From Rhizorhabdus phycosphaerae (GTDB lineage: Bacteria; Pseudomonadota; Alphaproteobacteria; Sphingomonadales; Sphingomonadaceae), in NCBI RefSeq assembly GCF_011044255.1, contig NZ_CP049107.1, forward strand, positions 434,001-498,000: a DNA stretch of 64,000 nucleotides. The letters are read 5' to 3'. Below, piece by piece: positions 33,523 to 41,706 of the stretch; within the stretch, counting starts at the first letter, position 1, and each line of letters opens with the position of its first letter. The position numbers and the translations under genes were made by a program. Under the pieces are notes generated by a model that was given only the letters and a program-made list of their open reading frames with translations, did no database searches and had not been told where the DNA came from.

Positions 33523-34472
33523 TGCGACGACTATGGACCGCATTGGCGGCATTCAGCGCGCTGACGGCCCAAGCCCCGGTTCCCGATCGCCCTCCAAGTC
33601 CGACCGACGCCGAACTGAGGGCACGTTACGCTTTGCCCGCCTCCCGTTTCGTGGAGATCGACGGGGAGACAGTGCACTATGTCGTCGAGGGACGCGGACC
33701 GGCCATCCTGCTGCTGCATGGCTCCTTCGCCAGCCTGCGGCAATGGGATGCATGGGCGAAGCGCCTACGCGGGCGCTACACCGTCATCCGCTACGACCAG
33801 TCGCCCATGGGGCTATCCGGCCCGCATCCGGCGGCAGACTATTCGCTCGAGCACCGCTTTCGTGTCATCGACGCACTGGCCGAGATTGCCGGCGCGAAAC
33901 GCTTCCTCATCGTCGGAACGTCGAGCGCCGGCGTTCCCACGGCGGCCTATGCGGCAGCGCACCCTGAACGCGTGGCAGGCGTCATCCTCAACAATATCGC
34001 CGTGGGTCCGGTGCAGTTCGACATGGCGGGCCTGCCGCAGACCCTCAAGGACGCCCTTGCGGATGATGCCCGCCACCCGGGCTACCATGTGCCCGAATAT
34101 TGGCGACAGATATTGCTCCACAATGTGACGGATATGTCGGTGGTAACGCCGGCGCTGGCCGAGGAATGGACGCTGCTGAACAACCGCGTCCTTCAGCGTC
34201 CCGGTGCCGCCATGGCAGCAGCCCGGTCCACGCCGACGAGCCGGACACCGGACGATCTGCCCAGAATCACCGCCCCCACGCTGCTCCTTTGGTCGGCCGA
34301 CGACCATGAAACACGGCTTGATCGCGAGGGGGCGAAGGCCTTTGAACTTGCCGCCGCGAAGGACAAGCATATGGTGGTGGTCGACCGCTGCGGCCACATG
34401 ATGCCGCTCGACTGCCCGGTGCGCGCGCTCGACAAGGCCATGCCGTTCATCGAGCGCGTCGCCCGCGACTGA
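33522..34472 (+). CDS. Exported alpha/beta hydrolase
   Basis: A 316-residue hydrolase with a short signal-like N-terminus (MRRLWTALAAFSALTAQA). It has LLLHGSFAS in the oxyanion region, nucleophile elbow GTSSAG (about residue 128), acid near WSADDHETRLD and histidine in DRCGHMMPLD. It belongs to the same subfamily as the hydrolases at 11.9 and 32.2 kb (shared RYxxPxSR...IDGxxVHY and RYxVIRxDxxPxGLS segments). It is the last gene of its operon and stops 4 bp from the convergent DUF1838 gene. Confidence 0.88.
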   Translation: MRRLWTALAAFSALTAQAPVPDRPPSPTDAELRARYALPASRFVEIDGETVHYVVEGRGPAILLLHGSFASLRQWDAWAKRLRGRYTVIRYDQSPMGLSGPHPAADYSLEHRFRVIDALAEIAGAKRFLIVGTSSAGVPTAAYAAAHPERVAGVILNNIAVGPVQFDMAGLPQTLKDALADDARHPGYHVPEYWRQILLHNVTDMSVVTPALAEEWTLLNNRVLQRPGAAMAAARSTPTSRTPDDLPRITAPTLLLWSADDHETRLDREGAKAFELAAAKDKHMVVVDRCGHMMPLDCPVRALDKAMPFIERVARD

Positions 34473-34476
34473 CGGG

Positions 34477-35478
34477 TCAGGGCTTTTTGTAGCCGGGAAC
34501 CTCGGGCGGCACGTCCCGCGCATATTTGCCGAACGTGTCCACCACGCCGGCGTCCGGTCCGTCGGTCGGGTCGTCGAGCAGATCGGGACGATCCTTCACG
34601 ACGCGGTCGAGAACGGCGCGCGGGATGTCGTCATGCGAGCCGGTGATCTTGTAGGAGTGCATGCGACCGATCAGTACGCCGTCCACGCCGGACTGCCCCA
34701 TCTTCATCCACGGCCACCACGGCCCCTGCCGCATGAAGCCCCCCTGATAGCGCGCGGACATCACCGAGCGGTCGTCGATCTCGGCGCGCGGTGTATAGAG
34801 AACGAAATGCTCGGACGGGTTGACGACTCGACCCGACGACGCCTTCGGCCAGCCCTCGGGAGTGACCGGGTTCACATATTCATGGGCATAGTCCCAGCCC
34901 AGAAGATATTGGTCGCCGATCACCTGCCAGGGCAGCCGGAAAGGCTCGGCGTCGCTGCCGCCTTGGGCATCGTTATTGACGGTCCTGCTGCCGTTGACCT
35001 CATAGACCTTGCGCGTGAGGCCCAGCGTCCCCCGGAACTTGTCGTTGAGGAAGGGCCAGGTTTCGACCCGCTCTCCGGTCCAGGGATTGTCCCAGACGTC
35101 GATGATCGCACCGCTGGCGAGGTCGGTGAAATAGCCGCATTCCTTGCCCATGACCTTCACGCTGCCATCGGGCAGGATCAGGTTGCGGATATTGGCGAAG
35201 CCCTGAAAGCCGAACAGCGGCTTGGCGCGCTTGCCCTTCACGACGGCATATTGGACGCCCTGATAGGCGCTGATGACGGGCTTGGGGCCGATCGTGCCCC
35301 ACATCTTGGCGAAGCCATAAAGATTGTCGCGCGGATCCTGAATGTCGAGCGGACGGACCGGGCCGCCGCCCCTAGACGCGATCCCCGGCCCGGAGAGAAC
35401 GGCAGCTCCTGCGGCAAATCCCATACCGCTGAGCAGGCCGCGTCGGGTCACGGCGCCGGTCATCGTGTCGATCAGCAT
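34477..35478 (-). CDS. DUF1838 protein 3, Tat-exported
   Basis: About 333 residues. After MLIDTMTGAV comes a twin-arginine signal, TRRGLLSGMGFAAGAAVLSG. Family marks are NLYGFAKMWG, VWDNPWTGE and WWPWMKMGQSG. Three candidate starts exist. The one used follows GGTGG by about 6 bp and ends 1 bp from the LLM gene stop; one 8 codons upstream overlaps that gene and one 5 codons downstream would start right before the signal. It is the last gene of a five-gene operon (AllA-like, small protein, methyltransferase, LLM, DUF1838). The function of the family is unknown. Confidence 0.82.
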   Translation of the reverse strand: MLIDTMTGAVTRRGLLSGMGFAAGAAVLSGPGIASRGGGPVRPLDIQDPRDNLYGFAKMWGTIGPKPVISAYQGVQYAVVKGKRAKPLFGFQGFANIRNLILPDGSVKVMGKECGYFTDLASGAIIDVWDNPWTGERVETWPFLNDKFRGTLGLTRKVYEVNGSRTVNNDAQGGSDAEPFRLPWQVIGDQYLLGWDYAHEYVNPVTPEGWPKASSGRVVNPSEHFVLYTPRAEIDDRSVMSARYQGGFMRQGPWWPWMKMGQSGVDGVLIGRMHSYKITGSHDDIPRAVLDRVVKDRPDLLDDPTDGPDAGVVDTFGKYARDVPPEVPGYKKP

Positions 35479-35479
35479 G

Positions 35480-36556
35480 TCAGGCCACCAACTCCCTATC
35501 ATGCTGCGCCACGGCAGCGCGGAAGGCCGGGATCAGGTCTCGGCCGATGCGTACGACATCCTCGACCGGATCGAAGCCGCGCAGGATGAAGGCGGACACG
35601 CCAGCCTTGTAATAATCCATCAGCGCATCGGTCAGTTGTTCGGGTGTGCCGACCAGCGCGCCCGAATTGCTCTGTCCCCCGCGCAGCTGGTTGATACCGT
35701 TCCAGAAGCATTTTTCCAGCCGGTCGCCCCGCGCCGCGATCGCCTCGGTTCTCCGGAAGCCGTCGGCCTTGGCAGCGGGTGCATTGACCGCCAGCTTCCC
35801 CATGTTCGCCGCCACCGCATCGCGGATCGCGTCGGCCCGCGCCCAGGCGGCTTCCTCGGTATCGGCCATGACGATGCGGATCGACATCAGGAAGCGCGGA
35901 TCACGACCGTGGCGCGCGGCCTCGGCGCGGACCTTCGCCACCACCTCGGTCATACCCTCGACCGTGTCCGACAGGGTCGCGAAACAATCGCAGCATTCGC
36001 CCGCGACCGCGAGCGCAGCCGGGCTCATCCCACCAAAATAGACCGGGATTTCGGTGTCGGTCGGCTTGACCACGGCAAAGCCGTTGGTGAAGCGGAACCA
36101 GTCTCCCTCATGGCTGAACGGTGCCTGCTCGGTCCACATCCGCCGGAGCAGACCGATATATTCGCGGGCCCGGTCATAACGCTCGACCTTGCTCAGATAG
36201 TCGCCGTCGGCCTGCGTCTCCTCGTCGCTCGCCGCCGTGATGATATGGACGCCGACGCGGCCGGGCATCAGCCGGTCGAGCGTGGCGAGCATTCGAGCCG
36301 CCATGGTCGGCGGGATGAATCCGGGCCGGTGCGCCAGCATGACGCCCAGGCGCTTGGTCTGAGCGGCCACATAGCCGGCGATGGTGAAATTGTCGGGCAT
36401 CGACGCCGCATTGGCGACCAATACCTTGTCATAGCCCCATTCGTCGTGGAGCCGCGCCATGCGGGCGATGCCTTCGGGATCGAAGGTTTCGAACGGCAGC
36501 GGATGGGTTTCGCTCGAAATATTGTGGTTGAGCAGGCCGTTAATCTCTACCGGCAT
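35480..36556 (-). CDS. LLM-class flavin-dependent monooxygenase (SsuD-like)
   Basis: A 358-residue TIM-barrel flavin-dependent oxidoreductase of the luciferase-like group, SsuD branch. Characteristic stretches are LVANAASMPDNFTIAGYVAA, LMLAHRPGFIPP-type RPG loop, RVGVHIITAASDEE and IPVYFGGMSPAA, with late ALVGTPEQLTDAL. These two-component enzymes use reduced FMN and O2 to oxygenate sulfonates, amines or N-heterocycles. No reductase gene is visible nearby. It is sandwiched with 1-bp spacing between the methyltransferase and DUF1838 genes. Confidence 0.9.
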   Translation of the reverse strand: MPVEINGLLNHNISSETHPLPFETFDPEGIARMARLHDEWGYDKVLVANAASMPDNFTIAGYVAAQTKRLGVMLAHRPGFIPPTMAARMLATLDRLMPGRVGVHIITAASDEETQADGDYLSKVERYDRAREYIGLLRRMWTEQAPFSHEGDWFRFTNGFAVVKPTDTEIPVYFGGMSPAALAVAGECCDCFATLSDTVEGMTEVVAKVRAEAARHGRDPRFLMSIRIVMADTEEAAWARADAIRDAVAANMGKLAVNAPAAKADGFRRTEAIAARGDRLEKCFWNGINQLRGGQSNSGALVGTPEQLTDALMDYYKAGVSAFILRGFDPVEDVVRIGRDLIPAFRAAVAQHDRELVA

Positions 36557-36557
36557 G

Positions 36558-37742
36558 TTACTTTACCGCAGAACAGGCATACCAGGAGCCGAGCAGCGTC
36601 CGGCCGTTGGGGTCTCCTTCGGTGAAGAAGTCGGATCGTTCAGGCTTCAGGAAGAAGGTGCCCTTGCGATAGCCGGCAGCGACAGCATCTCGCTCGAACC
36701 CCGCCTTTTCGGCGACCTGCACCCAGTCGGTGCGCGCCAGCGAGGTCATGAAAGGTTCGTTGTTGTAATGGCTTTCGAAGTCGCAGCGCATCTGATCCCA
36801 CAGCGACAGATGCTCGTGCCGGGGCGGCACGTCGACATGGCACATGACGCCACCTGGCCGGAGCAGGCGGAAGCATTCCTTCATGATCGCGCGCATGCCC
36901 TTGGCCGACGTCTCGTGCATCAGCGCGGACGAGGTGACGAGGTCGAACATGCCATCCTCGAAATCGGTGGCTTCGGCATTTTGCTGGCTGAAGTGGATGG
37001 CGACGCCCATCGCTTCGGCGCGGGCATGGCCATAGCGCAGCATCGGCGCGCCGACATCGATCGCATAGACCTCGGCGTCCGGGAAAGCCTGGGCGATGGC
37101 GACAGTGGAATGCCCGACCGAGCAGCCAAGATCGAGGATGCGGCGTGGTTTAAGATCCGGATAGAAATCATGGACGTGGCTGGCCAGCGTGTGGCCGCGC
37201 CCGTCATTCTTCCATCCGCCGTTGAGGTTACGCAGATAGGTCGAGGCGAAGCGATCGTACAGCGCACCGGCGCGGAAATCCTTGTCAGCCGTATCGACTG
37301 TATAGCTGCCCGGCATGCGGTGATGGTCGATCGCGGCAATGTAGCGCGGGATTTCCAGGTCGGGGTTCAGGCGCAGGCTGCCCTTGGGCGTCGCGACCTG
37401 TGCTTCGACCTTGGCGGCGAGTTCGTCGAACTGGCGATCGATCGCACCGTCGAGCACCTGCCAGATGCGATCCTGGTAGAACAGGGAGAGCGTCAGCCAG
37501 AGCTGGTGCAGGGGATGTGCCTCGAGCGCCTGGCGGACCTGCGCGCTTGCCTTCGGCGTGGCGCCGGTCTTCGCAGTAATCTGCGGCACGATCACTTCGT
37601 CGAGCAGACGACGGTCGAGCGGGTCGAGATTGCGGTTGGTCCACATGCGCATGGCGAGGAAGTGATCCTCCATCGCCTGCTCGTCATGGGTGGCCTGCGG
37701 CATCACCGCGTGGCCGAAGTGCTGATGGTTCATCTCGGACAT
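36558..37742 (-). CDS. SAM-dependent methyltransferase 1 (with long N-terminal domain)
   Basis: A 394-residue class I methyltransferase. The SAM-binding motif RILDLGCSVGHST is at residues 201-213, followed by acidic IDVGAPML, HARAEAMGV and DLVTSSALMHETS. The first about 195 residues form an extra helical domain containing HRMPGSYTVD and AGALYDRF. The ATG has AAAGGA 8 bp upstream; the frame is open further but without support. It is paralogous over its whole length to methyltransferase 2 at 43-44 kb. It is paired with a small protein gene 19 bp upstream. The substrate is unknown. Confidence 0.88.
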   Translation of the reverse strand: MSEMNHQHFGHAVMPQATHDEQAMEDHFLAMRMWTNRNLDPLDRRLLDEVIVPQITAKTGATPKASAQVRQALEAHPLHQLWLTLSLFYQDRIWQVLDGAIDRQFDELAAKVEAQVATPKGSLRLNPDLEIPRYIAAIDHHRMPGSYTVDTADKDFRAGALYDRFASTYLRNLNGGWKNDGRGHTLASHVHDFYPDLKPRRILDLGCSVGHSTVAIAQAFPDAEVYAIDVGAPMLRYGHARAEAMGVAIHFSQQNAEATDFEDGMFDLVTSSALMHETSAKGMRAIMKECFRLLRPGGVMCHVDVPPRHEHLSLWDQMRCDFESHYNNEPFMTSLARTDWVQVAEKAGFERDAVAAGYRKGTFFLKPERSDFFTEGDPNGRTLLGSWYACSAVK

Positions 37743-37761
37743 GGGATCGTTCCTTTGAAGA

Positions 37762-38118
37762 TCAGTCGGCGGCGACGCGGGCGACTTCGCCCTCATAGGC
37801 CTGTTGTTCGGCGAGCGCTTCCGGCAGCAGCCGGTCACGTGCGATGCCCAGCACACGGTCGTAGATCGCCTGTCGATAGGCGCCGCGATGTGCGCGCACC
37901 TCGGCGTCGGGCGAGAAAGCATCGATATCTGCGGGACCATGCAGCCCCGCCGCCTTCAGCAGCCGCTCATTGGCGTCGAGCCGGTCCTTCAGAACCACGA
38001 CCTCGCCAAGCAGAGCCAGCACCATGCCGGCCAGCGCGTCGGTCGTCTGGTCGCCGAAGACGACAGGCTGGCTGCCCTTGGGAAAGACCTTGCGGTCGAG
38101 ATTTACGCGTTCTGCCAT
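37762..38118 (-). CDS. Small methyltransferase-associated protein 1
   Basis: 118 residues with a central amphipathic helix LAGMVLALLGEVVVLKDRLD that continues NERLLKAAGL, then a charged C-terminal helix (ALAEQQAYEGEVARVAAD). No known domain is recognised. The helix aligns with the equivalent part of the small protein next to methyltransferase 2 (MTLANELSVLRDRLDSAERV), so the two are paralogues and their linkage to a methyltransferase gene is conserved. A coiled-coil accessory subunit of the methyltransferase is a reasonable guess. Confidence 0.75.
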   Translation of the reverse strand: MAERVNLDRKVFPKGSQPVVFGDQTTDALAGMVLALLGEVVVLKDRLDANERLLKAAGLHGPADIDAFSPDAEVRAHRGAYRQAIYDRVLGIARDRLLPEALAEQQAYEGEVARVAAD

Positions 38119-38122
38119 CGGT

Positions 38123-38692
38123 CTACTCCGGAATGTCGAAACGGAAGACGTGGCCCGTGCGCGCCACGATGTCCTTCTTGTCGAGGTCGGGTCCGTGGGC
38201 CTCCTCGGTCACCGCGTCCTTGCCTTTCAGATCATAGCCCGTCTGGCTCGAAAGGATCACGACGAGGTCGGTCCCGTCTTCTACCGCAAAAGGAAACTCG
38301 TGCCACGTGCCGAGATGCAGCGAGAAGCCCGCGCTGCCGTCGAAAAGAAACGCGCGGACCTGGTCGAGTGCCGGCAACTCGCCTGCAGACGGCGGCGCCA
38401 TCACCGCCACGAAAGGCTTTCCGGCCAGTGGAATGAACACCTGCGTATGCTGGAAATGCCGCTCCATGTAACGGACCTCGCCCGGACGGCGGTCCATGTG
38501 CGCGACGGTGATCTCCACCGGATGCTCGCAGGAGAAGCGCGCCGGATAGCTCATCTTCACCGCGCCCTTGTAGAAATCGACCGAGACCGGCGAAACATGA
38601 GGGACGCGGCCGATCACCTGCCCGAACGGTGCAAGCGCCTCGGGCGTTGCATGCTCGATAGTCAGCGTGATTGTCTCTGCTGCGGTCGTCAT
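38123..38692 (-). CDS. Ureidoglycolate lyase (AllA)-family protein
   Basis: About 189 residues. It has ATPEALAPFGQVIGR at the N-terminus, RHFQHTQVFIPLAGKPFVAV in the centre and HLGTWHEFPFAVEDGTDLVV in the last third, the order seen in the cupin-like AllA family. That family cleaves ureidoglycolate to glyoxylate and urea, and the conserved metal or substrate histidines are present. The long open frame continues upstream over the divergent promoter, but AGGA lies 3-6 bp before a pair of adjacent ATGs; the second is used here. It is first gene of the five-gene operon. Confidence 0.83.
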   Translation of the reverse strand: MTTAAETITLTIEHATPEALAPFGQVIGRVPHVSPVSVDFYKGAVKMSYPARFSCEHPVEITVAHMDRRPGEVRYMERHFQHTQVFIPLAGKPFVAVMAPPSAGELPALDQVRAFLFDGSAGFSLHLGTWHEFPFAVEDGTDLVVILSSQTGYDLKGKDAVTEEAHGPDLDKKDIVARTGHVFRFDIPE

Positions 38693-38761
38693 CATGATTC
38701 CTGCGGTAGCGATCGACGGCATGATGCGGCAGCCTCGGCGCTCCTCATCCCCGCAGGCACA

Positions 38762-38782
38762 TCTGTTCGCAGACCGGATAGA
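38762..38782. promoter_or_regulatory. Putative regulon operator, site F
   Basis: TCTGTTCG-CAGAC-CGGATAGA, 69 bp from the leftward AllA-like start and 75 bp from the rightward FAD-oxidase start, again near the centre of the divergent region. Confidence 0.5.
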
Positions 38783-38857
38783 ATGCCGCGCCGGTTCCGC
38801 TGCCACGGGTCGCATGGCATGACGGCGGCGAAGGCACGAAGCGCGGGGCTCTAGGCA

Positions 38858-40399
38858 ATGACCGATCTCATCGACTCTCTCAGGCAGGCGCTGGGCGCCG
38901 ATGCGGTGGAGACCGGCGAAGAAAGGCTGCGCTATTTCGCCAATGACGTCTATCGCACGGGCGGACTGCCGCTCGCAGCCGTGCGGCCAACGACAGTCGA
39001 GGCGCTGCAACAGGCGGTCCGTCTCTGCGCCGCTGCGGGCGTGGCCATGATCCCGCGCGGCGGCGGCGCCTCCTATACCGACGGCTATATTCGCCCGGAG
39101 GGCGGCCATGTGCTGATCGACACCGGCGCGCTCGACGCCATTTCGATCGACGAACCCAACGCCATCGTGACTGTCGGCGCCGGCGTGACCTGGGCCAATC
39201 TCAAGGCGGCCCTCGAAACGAAGGGGCTGCGCACGCCCTTCTGGGGCCCCTTCTCCGGCCTTGCCGCCACCGTCGGTGGATCGATGAGCCAGAATACGCT
39301 CAGCCACGGCAGCACTGCTCACGGCATTTCCGCTCAGTCGGTCATCGGATTCGACGTCGTTCTCGCCAATGGCGACCTGTTGACGACCAACGCCTGCGAC
39401 GCCATGCGCCATTACGGCCCCGATCTCACCGGCCTGTTTACCGGCGATTGCGGCGCGTTCGGGGTGAAAGCGCGGATCCGCCTGCCCTTGCTGCCGATCC
39501 TCCAGCATGCCGAGGCGGTCTCCTTCGCCTTCGACAGCTTCGCCGATTATCATGCCGGGGTGCGCAAGGCGCAGCTGGCTCGCCTCGACGACAGCCATTT
39601 CGGCCTCGACCTTGCACTGTCGCAGGGCCAGATCGCTCGGCAGGAAGGGATCAGCGCACGGCTGAAGATCGCCCTTCAGGTCATGCAGAAGGCGCCCGAC
39701 AAGCTGAAGGGCGTTGCGACCCTGGTGAAGATGGCGCTGGCGGGCGAGAACCCCATGCGCGCCGGTCAATATATGTGTCACTTCATCGTCGAAGGCTTCG
39801 ACGCGCAGGATGCCGCCCACAAGGCCGTCCAGCTCCGGCGCATCGTGAGCGCCCATGGTCGCGAGATCGCGAATACGGTGCCGACTTTCGTCCGGTCGGT
39901 GCCCTTTGCGCCACTGTTCAATATCCTCGGCCCCGGCGGTGAGCGCTGGGTGCCGATCCACGGTGTTCTGGCGCATGATCAGGCGGTTGCCTTCAACGAT
40001 GCCTTCCACACCCTGCTGGCGGAGCGCAAGGCGGAGATGGACCGTCTCGGCGTCTGGACCGGCACGATGTTCTCTCCCGTCGGCCCATCGGGCTTCCTTT
40101 ACGAGATCGCGCTCTACTGGCCTGATGCACGTACCGACTATCATCTGGCGACGCTGGGTGCAGACCATATCGCGAGCATCAAGGACTATCCGGCCAATGC
40201 CCAGGCCAAGGCCTATGCCGACGAGGTCAAGGAAACCATTGTCGCCCTGCTTCAACGCTTCGGGGCCGGGCATTTCCAGGTCGGCCGCGCCTATCCCTAT
40301 CAGTCGCGCCTGTCAGAGCGGGCGAAAGCGCTACTGGGCGCCGTGAAGCGCGAGTTGGATCCGCAGGGGCTGATGAACCCCGGCGCGTTGGGGCTTTGA
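38858..40399 (+). CDS. FAD-linked oxidase (VAO/glycolate oxidase type)
   Basis: A 513-residue flavoprotein of the vanillyl-alcohol-oxidase/FAD-linked oxidase superfamily. The FAD-binding segment MIPRGGGASYTDGYI is at about residue 65, GAGVTWANLKAAL near 110 and TVGGSMSQNTLSHGS near 145. The C-terminal RELDPQGLMNPGALGL is the usual ending for this group. No signal peptide is seen. It may oxidise a hydroxy acid or alkylphenol-like compound, or reduce an electron acceptor. It is transcribed alone, divergent from the AllA operon. Confidence 0.9.
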   Translation: MTDLIDSLRQALGADAVETGEERLRYFANDVYRTGGLPLAAVRPTTVEALQQAVRLCAAAGVAMIPRGGGASYTDGYIRPEGGHVLIDTGALDAISIDEPNAIVTVGAGVTWANLKAALETKGLRTPFWGPFSGLAATVGGSMSQNTLSHGSTAHGISAQSVIGFDVVLANGDLLTTNACDAMRHYGPDLTGLFTGDCGAFGVKARIRLPLLPILQHAEAVSFAFDSFADYHAGVRKAQLARLDDSHFGLDLALSQGQIARQEGISARLKIALQVMQKAPDKLKGVATLVKMALAGENPMRAGQYMCHFIVEGFDAQDAAHKAVQLRRIVSAHGREIANTVPTFVRSVPFAPLFNILGPGGERWVPIHGVLAHDQAVAFNDAFHTLLAERKAEMDRLGVWTGTMFSPVGPSGFLYEIALYWPDARTDYHLATLGADHIASIKDYPANAQAKAYADEVKETIVALLQRFGAGHFQVGRAYPYQSRLSERAKALLGAVKRELDPQGLMNPGALGL

Positions 40400-40409
40400 A
40401 GTCCCCGCT

Positions 40410-41600
40410 TCAGTCGGCCGGAGCGCGGTAGCGGCCGAGCGTCGCAATCATCCCGACCACGACGAGCAGGGTCGCCGCAGAGATCAGCAGGGCTGCGTCA
40501 TAGCCACCCAGTGCATCATAGGCTTTGCCGAACAGCATCGGCCCCAGCCCAGCCCCCAGGCAGAACAGCCCCAGCACCCCGCCATAGGTCGCGCCATAGT
40601 TTCGCAGAGCAGCATAGCGGCCGGTAAAATAAGCGAGCATGTCGACCTCGGCGCCTGCGGCAAGCCCGAGCATCAGAGCCGCGACCAGCACCGGGCCTCC
40701 CGCCTGCAAGAGCAGTGCGGCGATCACCGGCGACAGAAGGAAGAGCGCGGCGACATAGGGCGCATGGAAGCGGTCGAACAGATAGCCGACGACCAGCCGT
40801 GCAACGAGGACGGCGACGCCGACGGCGGCCGCCATGCGCGCTGCATCGGCCTGCGCCATGCCACGATCGACCAGCATCGGCACGAGATGGACGATAAGAC
40901 CGGCGACGATCAGTCCCAGCAGAAAGGCGATAGCGAGCAGCGTCAGCGTCTGACGGTTCGTCTCGAAACGTCCGCGCAGCCTTTCGCCAGCGGATGGACG
41001 GTCCGCCGTCCCGACGATCAGGCTGGCCGGTAGGCCGATCAGCAGCGTCGCACCTGCCATGACGAGTACCGCCGTTCGCCACCCTTGCTCGGCGAAGACC
41101 GGGCCCAACAGCGCGGGTGCCAGCATCGCCGCCGTGCCGGTGCCCATCAGCATCAGGCCGAGCGCCAGCCCCCGCGAATGATCGAAGCGCAGCGAGACGA
41201 TCCGCGCCCAGATGGCCGGGGTGGTCCCTGCCCCCGCCAGCGACACGAGCAGCCACAGCGAATCCCACACGGCAATCGAATTGCCGACCCGCGACAGCGC
41301 GATCAGCGCCAGCGGCGTCGCCACGAAGCTGGCGATGGCGATCGGGCGTGCCCCCCAGCGGTCCGCCAACCATCCGACCAGCGGAGCGGACAGAAAAATG
41401 CCGAACTGCTGACTGGCTGCGGCACCTGAAACCTCCGCGCGGCTCCACCCGAACTCGGCCTGGAGAGGCTGCACGAACAGGCCAAGCGAATAGAAACCGA
41501 TGCCCATGATGCCGACGCCGATGGCGAGGGCCGCGGCCAGGATGATCGGCCAGCCCTCGGCCAGTTCCCGTCGTCCTTCGATGGTCAGTCCATGCGCCAT
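40410..41600 (-). CDS. MFS transporter (OFA/oxalate-formate-like)
   Basis: A 396-residue 12-helix transporter with GWLADRWGARPIAIAS after helix 2, GLIVHLVPMLVDRGM in the second half and DMLAYFTGRYAALRNYG. This resembles monocarboxylate/oxalate-formate-antiporter-like MFS. Three in-frame ATGs exist within 9 codons; the third is used because AGGGGGA lies 9 bp before it. A strong terminator-type hairpin ends about 20-30 bp before the start, so either it has a very short leader or is expressed by read-through from the DUF1838 gene upstream. Confidence 0.9.
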   Translation of the reverse strand: MAHGLTIEGRRELAEGWPIILAAALAIGVGIMGIGFYSLGLFVQPLQAEFGWSRAEVSGAAASQQFGIFLSAPLVGWLADRWGARPIAIASFVATPLALIALSRVGNSIAVWDSLWLLVSLAGAGTTPAIWARIVSLRFDHSRGLALGLMLMGTGTAAMLAPALLGPVFAEQGWRTAVLVMAGATLLIGLPASLIVGTADRPSAGERLRGRFETNRQTLTLLAIAFLLGLIVAGLIVHLVPMLVDRGMAQADAARMAAAVGVAVLVARLVVGYLFDRFHAPYVAALFLLSPVIAALLLQAGGPVLVAALMLGLAAGAEVDMLAYFTGRYAALRNYGATYGGVLGLFCLGAGLGPMLFGKAYDALGGYDAALLISAATLLVVVGMIATLGRYRAPAD

Positions 41601-41619
41601 CGCGGCCATTCCCCCTGTG

Positions 41620-41669
41620 TGCATAAACGGAAAGGCCTCCGCGCGACACGGACGGTCGCGCGGAGGCCT
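41620..41669 (-). terminator. Rho-independent terminator after DUF1838 protein 4
   Basis: 15-bp perfect stem AGGCCTCCGCGCGAC / GTCGCGCGGAGGCCT with a 7-base loop, followed on the minus strand by TTTCCGTTTATG. It sits between the DUF1838 stop and the MFS start. Confidence 0.75.
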
Positions 41670-41706
41670 GGTCGGATGGCAAGAGAGGGCGCCGCCCGAT
41701 AGTCGA

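Noticed and set aside
38693-40273. Upstream extension of the AllA-like frame (716 codons in total)
   Set aside because: The extension is antisense to the FAD-linked oxidase and crosses the divergent promoter; AGGA before the two adjacent ATGs marks the real start.
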